From Syncephalastrum monosporum B8922 (Eukaryota > Mucoromycota > Mucoromycetes > Mucorales > Syncephalastraceae): a stretch of DNA of 64,000 nt. This document shows positions 47,404 through 58,572 of the stretch, one piece after another; the first letter of the stretch is position 1; every line of letters begins with the position of its first letter. A program made the translations under genes and the position numbers. The DNA is taken from assembly GCA_000697355.1 (NCBI GenBank), contig JNEN01000751.1:1-64000 (forward strand). Reading direction: 5' to 3'. The notes under the pieces were generated by a model that was not told the DNA's origin, did no database searches, and saw only the letters and a program-made list of their open reading frames with translations.

Positions 47404-48570
47404 ATGACTTCTACCGGCTGGTGCAGTCTCAGTCTCGAGATCCTTCACCAAATCGCAAGCCTGGTTTCTTTGGAAGGCTGCTTAACGTGTGCCGCGGTCT
47501 GTCGATCCTGGCATGGGCCGTTTACGCAAAGGTTCTACCGAATCGTGCATCCCAAGACTGCCAAGAATGTGACGCAATTGCTCGCCACCCTTGACGAGAG
47601 GATGGACAGCAGAGGGGCATACGTGCGGTCACTCATCCTGCCCTTTGGGACGGATCGCACACAAGTGAAGCAACTGGTCCAGCATTGTCCGTACCTAGAA
47701 AAGCTCGTTTTGCCAGGAGGCTGGCTCGACGCTAACGACACCGCTGATAGAGGCTTCTGGGAGGGCTGGCCATTGATGCAGCGCCTAGCCCTGCTCGAAA
47801 CAGCTGATTCTGAAGGACACCTTGCTCCCCTTCCACCCAATGGTCGAAGGAATACAGTCAACGGCACGCGGTATCCCCCTCAGCTGGTCCAAAATGTCCG
47901 TGAACTGCGTCTCACTGGGCACCTCAAGAAGCTCCTCACCTCACTCACCCCCATGCCAAGTTTGCTTATCCTCAACTGTCGCTGCACCTCTGCAAATGCA
48001 TCCATTGACGACGCCACCGTCCATGCTTTTATTTCAGCATGTCCTCAGCTTAGTACGTTGCGTGTCAATTCAACCCGATTCTGGCTCCACAGTGAGCCCA
48101 CCAATCACCTAGAGACTGTCCGCACCCTCGTACTCTCCCATTGCGCATTCATGTCCGTTGCTAGTTTTGCCATGCTTTCGCTCGCTTTACCCCATGTGGA
48201 ACACCTCATTCTCGATACCGCGAATATACCTCATCAACCCTCGTCTCGCGCACAACTTGGCTGGCATCGACTCAAACACGTCACGATCTACTTTCACAAG
48301 GACACCATAGGTCTCTTGAGGATGGGGCAAACGCAATTTGCAGCCTGCCCCAGCATTCAATCCCTGCAGATATTCGTCGTGGTTGCAGATGACCATCATC
48401 CTGGCGATGATGGCAGCGCCACACTGGAGGGACGTGCTGATAACGCCTCCATGGGCCTAGCCAAGCGTTTATGGAACCTAGCGAAGGAAGATTTGCCCAA
48501 TGCCCGCATTCTTTTGGAAGTGATTGATCATCAAGCATATCTTGGGATGACAAATAACCAGACGTTATGA
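47404..48570 (+). CDS. F-box protein, leucine-rich type
   Basis: Single-exon gene of 388 aa. The N-terminal F-box (residues ~5-45) reads LSLEILHQIASLVSLEGCL then CAAVCRSWHGPFTQRFYR, so it should bind Skp1 in an SCF ubiquitin ligase. The rest is made of irregular leucine-rich-type segments, for example VRSLILPF, LEKLVLPGGWL, VRELRLTGHLKKL, LSTLRVNSTRF and VEHLILDTANI, spaced like LRR repeats and expected to bind substrate. Start ATG 47404 was preferred because the frame upstream only offers a GTG eight codons earlier. Such F-box/LRR genes are numerous in Mucoromycota and often without intron. The substrate cannot be predicted. Confidence 0.85.
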   Translation: MTSTGWCSLSLEILHQIASLVSLEGCLTCAAVCRSWHGPFTQRFYRIVHPKTAKNVTQLLATLDERMDSRGAYVRSLILPFGTDRTQVKQLVQHCPYLEKLVLPGGWLDANDTADRGFWEGWPLMQRLALLETADSEGHLAPLPPNGRRNTVNGTRYPPQLVQNVRELRLTGHLKKLLTSLTPMPSLLILNCRCTSANASIDDATVHAFISACPQLSTLRVNSTRFWLHSEPTNHLETVRTLVLSHCAFMSVASFAMLSLALPHVEHLILDTANIPHQPSSRAQLGWHRLKHVTIYFHKDTIGLLRMGQTQFAACPSIQSLQIFVVVADDHHPGDDGSATLEGRADNASMGLAKRLWNLAKEDLPNARILLEVIDHQAYLGMTNNQTL

Positions 48571-48847
48571 TGCCCTAAATAATAAAAGGTGCGTTGCAGA
48601 GCTATATATATAAAAACGGATACAATTCAAATTGCATACAGCCTGAGCAGCCAATGACTAACGAAAGAAGAAGCCAACACATTTTGCTCAATATTTTTTC
48701 TGCCTTCTCTGTCCACATTTTACTGTGTACACGTGTGTGTGCGAAGCGGGTCTTGCTGGGAAGTACATCACAGCGGTAGGATCTTAACGGCCTCATACAG
48801 CTGTACATCCTTTACAGATGCGCAGGTATATTTTTATACTGTATGTG

Positions 48848-48872
48848 CAGTACAGTACAGTACAGTACAGTA
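48848..48872. repeat. CAGTA pentanucleotide repeat, five units
   Basis: Five perfect tandem CAGTA units, 25 bp, downstream of the F-box gene. Confidence 0.9.
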
Positions 48873-49876
48873 TATTAGATAGAAGTGCATGAGCGACATT
48901 AGACTTATACATACATGATCTACTCGACTTATGGCCCGGAACAAGAGTCTTCTTGCAAATTTTGCTAATCACTGCTTCAAGTCAGCTATAGGTATACGTG
49001 TGCACTACTCTCCTCAATCAATACACAGATTATATCCATGCTATATATGCTGGAGCCTATTGTCGATGTACTTTGGTGCTATAGCAGCCTCTTAGCAGTC
49101 GCGGTAAGTAGACCAGTTACCTAGTAATACTCATTCACATAAATGCAATAGAAAACCATGTAATTACATAATGCCACCAGCTCGAGGCAATGCTCCACAC
49201 CCACACAGTGTAGGCGTTCTTTGGAAACCTTCATTTACAGTACATATCATAATTCTATGCATCCACTAAGCAAGGTCATATGATTACTCGCGTTGATTTC
49301 TTTTATAATCTTCTCTTGGCGCAGCATGGAGTCATGCATGTGGATTCGGAGAAGTAAAAGGGGCTGAGGCAAGAAGTACTCAAACAACGCACAATGCTCA
49401 TTTGCAGGTATACGTTTTCTCGGAATGGTGAGTTGCACACATCACACACTTGTTGAAAAATGATAATTTTAGTACATATTCTCTACATTTGGAGATTCGT
49501 GGCATTCCGCAGGAATGGGCAGCTCCAGCCGTCATATCTTCCCTGTTATTGAAGGCTATTCTGCGCAAACAGGAATTGTAACTACAGTATCTTATAGTAC
49601 AAATACCAACAATAAAAACATAGACATGATCAGTATTACTGACTATGTTTCGTTACCCCTTTTCTTCTCATTTTGGTCAACACTGTACATAGTGTATTTT
49701 GCGAATGCAAAAACCTATTTCGTGTATGTGTAACGGGAAAAAGGACATGTTTACCAAACCAATGAATGCGCCTCCACCCCCTCTCTTTCTTTCTCTCTTT
49801 CTTGCTGCTATGATTAGCATTCACATCATCCCCGCAAACATGTACAAAGTGATATAATTTTACCCGTTCGTGCGCA

Positions 49877-49884
49877 TATATAAA
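49877..49884 (+). promoter_or_regulatory. TATA box of small secreted protein gene
   Basis: TATATAAA, 76 bp before the start codon at 49960, the best TATA match of any gene here. Suggests strong or conditional expression. Confidence 0.55.
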
Positions 49885-49959
49885 TGATGCTCAAAATATT
49901 ACTCTAAACACAGACTTTTTATCTCTCCCTTCAAGTCCCCTCGCACATACATTTAAACC

Positions 49960-50347
49960 ATGCGCCTTCTGACTATTGCTCTTACCAGCTTCACCGTTGC
50001 TCTCGGTGTACAGGCCGTCGATTATCGATTGACGTATGACCTGCCTGCTGGCACCACGGTCGATGAGTTCTGCTCCTCGTTCTCCAATGAATGCTCCACG
50101 TGAGTGTATAGACGTGCGCTGCGAGTTCATATCGAATGCAAGCGAAGGCAGCGCATCCATGATGAGTTGTGATTCTGACTTGAACCTGTTGCTTAGCTAT
50201 ATCCGTGAGAACTACGCCGGCCAGACGCCTTCATCCTACTGCTATGCTGCGCCCAAGAATGGCACCGTTAACGTCTATTGCAATGGCCTGACCGTCAGCC
50301 AGCATACTACCGACTTTGCCAAGACCCTCGGTCTCACTGCTGCATAG
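49960..50347 (+). CDS. Small secreted cysteine-containing protein
   Basis: Two exons (49960-50099, 50197-50347) give 96 aa. The signal peptide MRLLTIALTSFTVALGVQA is followed by a short mature domain with four cysteines: FCSSFSNEC, then SYCYAAP and VYCNGLT, spaced so that two disulphides are likely. The intron carries in-frame stops and a CTTAG acceptor; phases match. No known family is recognised. Size, signal peptide, cysteines and a good TATA box resemble fungal small secreted or effector-type proteins, but a structural wall or antimicrobial role is equally possible. Neighbours give no hint. Confidence 0.72.
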
Positions 50348-50546
50348 TTATACTACTGTACTATATCAGTATGCGGAATAAACAGCTTTTACGACCCATA
50401 TTCGCATGTATTACAAGAGTGAATGATACTGCTCATGATGCATGTACAGTATATAGAAATGATAGATTTCTTCTTGGATATGTTGATAGATACAAGAGTC
50501 TTCTTTAGAAAACAGAAATGCTGGTGTTATGAGTGGAGTGATGAAT

Positions 50547-51548
50547 TCAATACGGCTTATGGCGTCTGTCACGTGCTGCGTATGAAGATGAAGCTGACGC
50601 GGAGGATGGGTTTTTGGATGGGTTCTTGGATGGATGCTGATACTGGTGCTTGGCCATGGCTGACCTTGATTGGGTATGTGTATTAGTTGAAGAGGACGGC
50701 TGCATGGCGGTGGAAGAGGAGGAGCGCATGGGCCTGGAGGAAGAAGAAGTCGCAGATGAAGTGGCGCGGGACGATGGGGATGCTGTTTGCGAAGGCTTTT
50801 GCTGCAGCGCGGCCAGTTTTCGCTCAATGGCATCGATTTTCGCGTCCGTGCTACCTTGGCATGAGATTCCTGTCTGTATTGAGGCATTTTTGTCAAAATG
50901 CTTACCTTGCATTTGCCATCTTTTGGGAGCGTAACAAGGTGAATGCGTTCGGACGATTCATACTCGATGACGTTTGACCCTTCTTTGCATCTTTGTCTGG
51001 GGTCTACGAAGGTTGGGGGGAGGGGGGGGGGAAGTGTGAGATGCTTTGTTGCTTGAGTGATGATGCATGCTATCATACATACCATATACGCTAATGAGAC
51101 TACCAAGGGCTTACCGCGGATGGTCTGGCCATGAAGGGCCTTTATAGCACTAAAGGCTTGCTATAGAAAGACAGATCAGTCTAGGAGAGATAGAATGACG
51201 GTGACAAGCCTACCTCCTTCGTTTCGTATTCGAGGAAGCAATATCCTCTGGGTTGGCCCTTTTTAGGGCCTGCGTGGTGGAACATGTAGTCGAGAAAAGT
51301 GATTTTGCCGAACGGTTCAAACAGCTTGACAACTGCATACCTAGTACAGAAGAGCATATGTAAGTCGGAATGTCACGGAAAGAAAAGCTGCTTCAAGTCG
51401 ACTCACTCATCCAGTGCCAAGTCTAGATTGCCAATATACAGACGCTAATGGTAAGGTATAAGAATGAGAGTCATTGGAGAGGAGCAGGGCCGTGCCATAG
51501 CAACATGAATATGAGGAATACCTTTGCTTTTTGTGATGGCGTTGCCAT
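50547..51548 (-). CDS. RBM18: RBM18-like RRM RNA-binding protein
   Basis: Six exons (51522-51548, 51407-51444, 51214-51340, 51083-51160, 50906-51003, 50547-50850) give 223 aa. A single RRM occupies residues ~10-95: RNP2 RLYIGNLDLA, then AVVKLFEPFGKITFLDYMFH and RNP1 GQPRGYCFLEYETKE, with a C-terminal strand KPLVVSLAY. The GPKKGQPRGYCF stretch and a following coiled-coil (STDAKIDAIERKLAALQQ) match the RBM18 layout. The tail is Ser-rich. Exons 1 and 2 are very short (27 and 38 nt). The role in RNA metabolism is not well known even in animals. It lies head-to-head with CBR1, 169 bp apart, so they may share a promoter. Confidence 0.83.
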
Positions 51549-51717
51549 CGGTCGAGAGGGAAAGACAGCGAAGTAATGGAATGATGAGTGTGATGGAGTA
51601 TCGGCGTTTAAAACGGATAAAGTAAGTAAAAGTGAATCGAGCCCTGTCCCCAAAGAGTGGTGGCGACCGTTCTGTCAGACTCTTTCGTTCTTTCTCTCTT
51701 TCCTCTCGCCCGCACCC

Positions 51718-53048
<1,331 letters not shown>

Positions 53049-54085
53049 AACGGCATACTATTTCTTTTAAAAAATATATAAAGCTATATATAAATTATGA
53101 ACACACTGTCATATTAGAAAGCTAAGTTGAAAAACGAAAAAAAAGTTCGGATTCATGCAATGCAAAGAAAGTCGGCTCGGTCGGCCAATCAGTTGCCAGT
53201 GAGCATGCCTCCGCGGATGTGTCCTAGTATTTTGCCAAAGATTGCTGGTCCAAGCGTCAGTCTATGGAGGACCTTTCACAAAGACAGCCATTCACTAAAA
53301 AGAAATCAGAAACAGCAGTCTACGCACACATCAGATCTGCTAACACGGACGAACTGAACAGTAGTGATACATGCTAGTTTACAACATAAACACCAAGTAT
53401 CCAGCTCCTGCATAGATTGGAGAAAAGAAAAAGAGACAGGTCTCTTGCGGCTACTCGTGGGTGATCTTATTTGTTGCCGATATGAGCGTTTATAGGTACG
53501 CGGCATGGATAATGAGGTGGAGAGGTAACAAGATGGCCCTTCACCTTCTCAGCGAGCTATTCAGCCTTCCAAGGTTTGTGTTTAGGTGTGAACTGCGCGT
53601 CCATGGAAGCAAAGGTCGCAGCAACGGACAAGGAAACATCCAGGAAACCTTTCGAATGTAGGGGCGATGGCAGATTGGGCATCCGACAAGGGAGATCTGT
53701 GACATGAGCTGCTCCTGCAACAACACTATGCAGGTTTTTTGGTCGTTGAGAAACTGTGCTAGCCAACGTCAGGCCAATTCCAGTGCAAAAAGGTCATTTG
53801 ATGGCAAGCGCTTGAATTGCATGAAAGAATGTATCTGGTGTCTCGATTCTATGCGCGGCACCAATCCATCCATCGCGCTTTCCCTTTTGTCTGCCTGACC
53901 GGGTTTGCTTCCTGTAGAGCTTGTCGTAGCTCCTGCATAAGCGTGCCCGTGCTGACGGACCCAGTAAGTTCATAGACGTTTCTCCACCGTAAAAGGCACT
54001 TAATTGGGGAAATTTCGTGCCCATTTCAGAGAGCAGAAAGCCACCGCTGAAATTTGCCTCTTTCCTATTATATACACTCGACCCC
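53049..54085. other. Intergenic, uncertain minus-strand frames
   Basis: About 1 kb downstream of CBR1. Minus-strand frames at 53541-53766 and 53794-54087 are open and have normal codon composition, but splice signals do not join them convincingly and no family is recognised. They may belong to an unrecognised gene. Confidence 0.35.
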
Positions 54086-54878
54086 ATGGTAAAGAGAGAA
54101 AAAAAAAAGACAGCACATCGATCGTTGTTCCTGATCGTCTCAATGAATGACAGGCCAAGTCAAAATCGGACCTCAAGGGCCCATCGAAGGGAGGGCGTAA
54201 AGTCAAAGCACAGGCAGGCAAGGTCAAAAAGACGTCGCTTCCCAAGATCCAGCACAAGCGCCGGGTGAAGGGTGCCTCGGAACTGGACAATCCCAAGTAC
54301 GCCAACCAGGTAAGATTCGCCACCGATCCAATCCCCCGTGACTTTTGACCAAGGATGGAACATAGGACACGATGCTGGCGCTCCTGGAAGAGGCCTCCCA
54401 GAAGGAAGAACAGAAGCTGGCGGCTAAACTGCAGCGACGGGTATGACATGCCCTGATCTTACGGAAAATTTATGCTAAATTTTCGAGACAATCCGTTCCA
54501 CAGGAAGCCAAAGAGAAAGCCATGATGGAAAAGGACGGTAGGAAGGAGGATAAGAAGGCCTCCAAGAAGGAAAGGCTGGTATGTTTCAAAGAGAAAAAAA
54601 AAGAAGAAAGAAAATAAGTGAGGAAGGAGGGTTAACGCGTGTGTGGGGTGGTCTGCAGGAAAAGGCCAAGAAGGAGCTTGCCAGCAAGAAGAAGAACAAG
54701 AAACCCGAGCAGCAGAAGGACGTGCAGCAACCAAAGAAGAAGAACAAACATGCAGCCAAAGAATCTGACGCTCAGGTACGCTCTCTACTCCATACATCGA
54801 TCTATATCAACCCACGCCTTCTTTTTCGCTCAATAGGAACAGTCCAAGAAGAGGAAGAAGGTCCGTTTCTCTCTCTAA
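54086..54878 (+). CDS. Small Lys-rich nucleolar-type protein
   Basis: Six exons (54086-54088, 54154-54309, 54366-54440, 54504-54578, 54659-54775, 54837-54878) give 155 aa. The first exon encodes only the initiator ATG: GTAAAG follows directly, and no other ATG lies in the frame of exon 2 before its conserved-looking KTSLPKIQHKRRVKGASEL and LDNPKYANQDTMLALLEEAS. The rest is extremely Lys-rich with coiled-coil character (KEEQKLAAKLQRR, KKKNKKPEQQKD) and ends in KKRKKVRFSL. The pattern is typical of nucleolar ribosome-biogenesis proteins, but I do not recognise the family, so the role is inference. Every intron is 54-80 bp and in phase 0, so exon removal would keep the frame. Confidence 0.68.
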
Positions 54879-55062
54879 ACAACCAGCATCATTCCCGTCG
54901 CTCCCTCTCATCACTTGCATATTCCATCTCTGTTTGATTCACACTCTCCGTTAATATTTATTAAAAAGAGCAAACCAAAAGCTTCACTGGTTCGCATCCA
55001 TTCTATGTTATAAATCCTCTCCATGTGCTGAGTTTGTGTGCCATGTGCTTTTTTCTCTCGCC

Positions 55063-56141
55063 ATGTTCTGCCTTGCAAGGACACAGCGCATAGCAAGGAC
55101 TACGCAACGTCTCGTATCTGCCCATGCGCGACGCTACAGCGACTTGCCTTTTCAGCCACGTCTGGACTATGCCGCGATCGCAGCCGACCCAGACGCCGTC
55201 CGACAAAACATGGTGAATCGGAAACAGTGCGCGGTCGACCCTCATGCCATCAAGGCAATGTACGCCGAGCGTCTGACCATTTACACCGCGCTGTCCAACC
55301 TCAGAGCACGCAAGAACACCCTGTCCAAGCAGATCAAAAGCTCACGCGATCCTGCCGTTATACGCGAAGCACAGACGGTCAAGACGGCGACAAAGGAACA
55401 CGAGCAGCGGCTGGACGCGATCGAGAAAGAGTTGCTGCGTGTGGCTCTGCTTGTGCCGAACGACACCCACCCAGACGCGCCCGTCGGCCCCGAGTCGGCC
55501 GCGCGCGTCGTCAAAACGGTGGGCGAGCCACGCCCCTCTGCCCACGCAACGGACGATCACATGACCATCGCCCACCGCCTCCAGCTCGTCGACTTTGAAC
55601 AGGCCGCACTCACGAGCGGGTCCAGCTTCTACTATCTGCAAGGCTACGGCGCCTTCCTCGAGACAGCCTTGATACAGTATGCCATGACGAAAGCAGCGGA
55701 GCGTGGTTACTTGGCTGTGTGCACCCCGGACATTGTGCGCACCTCCATCGCTCACGGCTGTGGCTTCCAGCCACGCTCCAACGAAAGTTCTCAGACTTAC
55801 CATGTCGACACATCCTCCCCTCAGGAAGACAACGCGGCTACGTTGTGTCTGGCAGGCACCGCGGAAATACCCCTGGCTGGCAAGTTCGCCAACACATTGC
55901 TCGACGAAGCCAGTCTGCCCCGCCGACTCGTGGGTTTCGGGCACGCTTTCCGCGCCGAAGCAGGCGGTCGAGGCACGGAAACCAAGGGTCTGTATCGCGT
56001 GCACCAATTTTCCAAGGTGGAGCTTTTTGCTGTCACTACTCCAGAGCAAAGCCATGAAATTCTCGACGAGTTTTTAGAAATTCAAGAGGACATGTACAAA
56101 GAGCTTGGCTTGTGTTTTAGGTACGTCGCAGACGCAGGCAA

Positions 56142-56176
<35 letters not shown>

Positions 56177-56601
56177 TGTGTGTGTCCTAACAGTGGCTGT
56201 ATCCTGTATAGAGTGCTCGATATGCCAACCGAGGAACTGGGTGCAAGTGCTTATCGCAAATACGACATGGAGGCATGGCTTCCTGGCCGTCAGCAATGGG
56301 GAGAGGTGAATATGCAAGCGTTTCGAATGGTCATTTTCATCTCATCCATGTGTTGTGTCTCTAGATCTCGTCAACATCCAACTGCACAGACTACCAGTCA
56401 AGGAGACTGTCAATCCGCTATCGCCCAACCTACCCTCTGGGCAAACAGATGCCTTTCTGCCATACTGTCAACGGCACGGCCATCGCAGTGCCCCGCATCA
56501 TCATTGCCATTCTCGAGACGTACCAACAAGAGAATAAATCGATCAAAGTACCTGATGTCCTGCGCAAATGGCTGCCAGGGCAACCGGAATTTATTCAATA
56601 G
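55063..56601 (+). CDS. Mitochondrial seryl-tRNA synthetase
   Basis: Charges tRNA-Ser with serine; the N-terminal extension [20 protein letters not shown] and the following ARRYSD are Arg-rich without acids, a good mitochondrial presequence, so this is the organelle enzyme (yeast DIA4 type). Three exons (55063-56120, 56212-56305, 56365-56601) give 462 aa. The tRNA-binding coiled-coil arm lies at residues ~45-125 ([15 protein letters not shown]). The class II core contains motif 2, [11 protein letters not shown], then [25 protein letters not shown] precedes it. Motif 3 is [19 protein letters not shown]. The Ser-binding region includes [18 protein letters not shown] microsatellite fills intron 1. 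In-frame upstream GTG codons exist but ATG 55063 is the first ATG. Confidence 0.95.
56142..56185. repeat. CT then GT dinucleotide microsatellite in SerRS intron 1
   Basis: A run of CT units (56142-56159) followed directly by a run of GT units (to 56185), inside the first intron of the SerRS gene. Confidence 0.9.
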
Positions 56602-57608
56602 ATACAAGGAAACTAGCCATCGCAATTCATTCTAAAGTCAGTTGGTTGTTCGACTGAAGTGCACTTTCTACATACCTACGGCAGAGCCGGGTTCTTTATT
56701 GTGCGCGCAAGGCGGCAGGCCGCCACCTCGTCTAAGTGATTGGATCACCGTCTAATTCCTTTTATTAAACCCATGTCTCAGGATATTTCATCCAATGTGA
56801 ATCACTTACCATGGTGGGTGGGGCTGGAGATATTCGGAAATATATCTAGGACTGAAAGTATGAGCTACTACCGACTTCTACCACAGGCTAGGGAGGAGAA
56901 GGAGGACAAAGGAGAGAGGCGAAAGGGAACAGAAAGGGGAAAGGAGCGGACCTAACCTCACATGAATATGCTGACATGTTTCAGTTTCTCCCTGTAGGTA
57001 CATTTAACTTACGAACAGAGGGTAAAAAGCAGAAAAAGAACCTTTGAATGGAGGGGCGTGAGCGGAAAAGAGGACGAGAGACCCAAACGGAGAAGACGGG
57101 AAGAGAAGAAAACGCAATACAACAAGCTACGTATACGTTGGAACAATGTTAAAGATGTCAAATGTATTGTCCGGTGCGACTCGCTTCGCTTCGTCCAAGA
57201 GTGACACTTCAATTGTGCTTCGGGTATGAGTGAAACCCTTCGCCTGCAGCTACGGGCCCTCACAACCTCCACTTGACCTTCGGGTCACTCCCGTCCGGGT
57301 CGAAGGCTAGTCCATAGGACATTGAATGAAAATCATGTTGCAAGGCTTTCCTTCATGTGTTTGCAGATATACATACCGTATACAGTAAATAGATACATGC
57401 AACCTGCATATCATTAACGGGACGATGTGTATAATGGTACATGTAGAGAACGACGTCAGAAAAGGCACGTCCACTGATATGAATTTTCCGGGTAAAGTCT
57501 TCAACATTAGGTAGTAAAAAAAAAGATAAGAAGTGCATATCTTCAATAAGTACAAGCATAACAAAAACAAAAACAAAGCATGACAAAGATAGTGTACATT
57601 GCATTGGG
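56602..57608. other. Intergenic, no gene seen
   Basis: Convergent region between SerRS (plus) and the ArAE-like gene (minus). It holds a purine-rich stretch (56885-56955) and GC-rich palindromic bits around 57225-57300, but no tRNA fold or protein gene could be supported. Confidence 0.4.
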
Positions 57609-58521
57609 TTAACTAGCCGCTTCGTTTTCTGTTCGATGCAGCATGAAGGCGTCGTACCGATTAATGCGTTCGCCGTATTTCGTTTCGCCCACAATGAAGC
57701 GCACCAGCTTGGTCAAATGCTCGAGCTCCTCTATTATCTCCTCGGAAGAGCTCCCCATCGCATACCACGTGAGATTTTTAAATGTCTGCTTTTGGTTCTC
57801 GCGGCGATGACTGATCAGACGCTCGCGCGCCGCACGCGTCGATGGCATATACAGCGGAAGCGGCATTTTAGACGCAAGCGAGCTCGCGACGGTGTGGAAA
57901 TGGAGCATCATGCAGGCAATCATGTCCCGCCGATACAGATAATATGCTTCGTGGCAGATGTCGTTCTTGACCGTCACCGGCATATGGGAGAGGGACACGC
58001 GAATACTGCCGAGGTGGTTCAGGATGCTTTGTGACGAGGTGAGCATCTCTTTGTAGAATGCTTTGGGAAAAGGTCCCTTGAGGCGCGGTTCGTGGTCGGT
58101 CAGTTCGAGCAACACTCGCGCGTTGTTGATGGTCATCTGGATCTTGGTTTCCATCTTTAAACCGTATTTGAAGTCCACAGCGGTCGGTGGCTCGTCTGGG
58201 TTGTAGTAGAGAAAGGTACCCACAAGATAGACGTAGTATTCACCTAGTCGATTCAATATTCCTAGTATCATGAAAAGATCAGCATATCACCCCAGGAACG
58301 GTAAAAGGTTCAGTTACGATACCTGAGATCGACTTTCGGACGGCATGCCGTGCAATGAAAGGCCAAATCATTCTGCAACAAAAGGGAAGAATATGAGCCA
58401 AGGAATACATATGTGAGCCGTTATCGAGAATACTCACGAGTTTAGGATCATAGCTACTACGATTCCAACCACGACAAGCGCTCCTCGTTTCCTATGAAGA
58501 GAGCAGTGTGTATTAGCACCA

Positions 58522-58572
<51 letters not shown>

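Larger units (their letters stand above)
48571..49959. other. Intergenic, no gene seen
   Basis: About 1.4 kb, AT-rich. Contains a CAGTA repeat and, near its right end, the promoter of the small secreted protein gene. No other feature found. Confidence 0.4.

Noticed and set aside
53541..54087. Minus-strand frames (61-97 codons) downstream of CBR1
   Set aside because: Open and not low-complexity, but no consistent splice joins and no family; the frame starting at 54087 also overlaps the promoter and start of the plus-strand Lys-rich gene. Left as uncertain intergenic.
57130..57310. Possible RNA gene in GC-rich palindromic stretch
   Set aside because: Several small hairpins but no tRNA or snoRNA signature could be identified.
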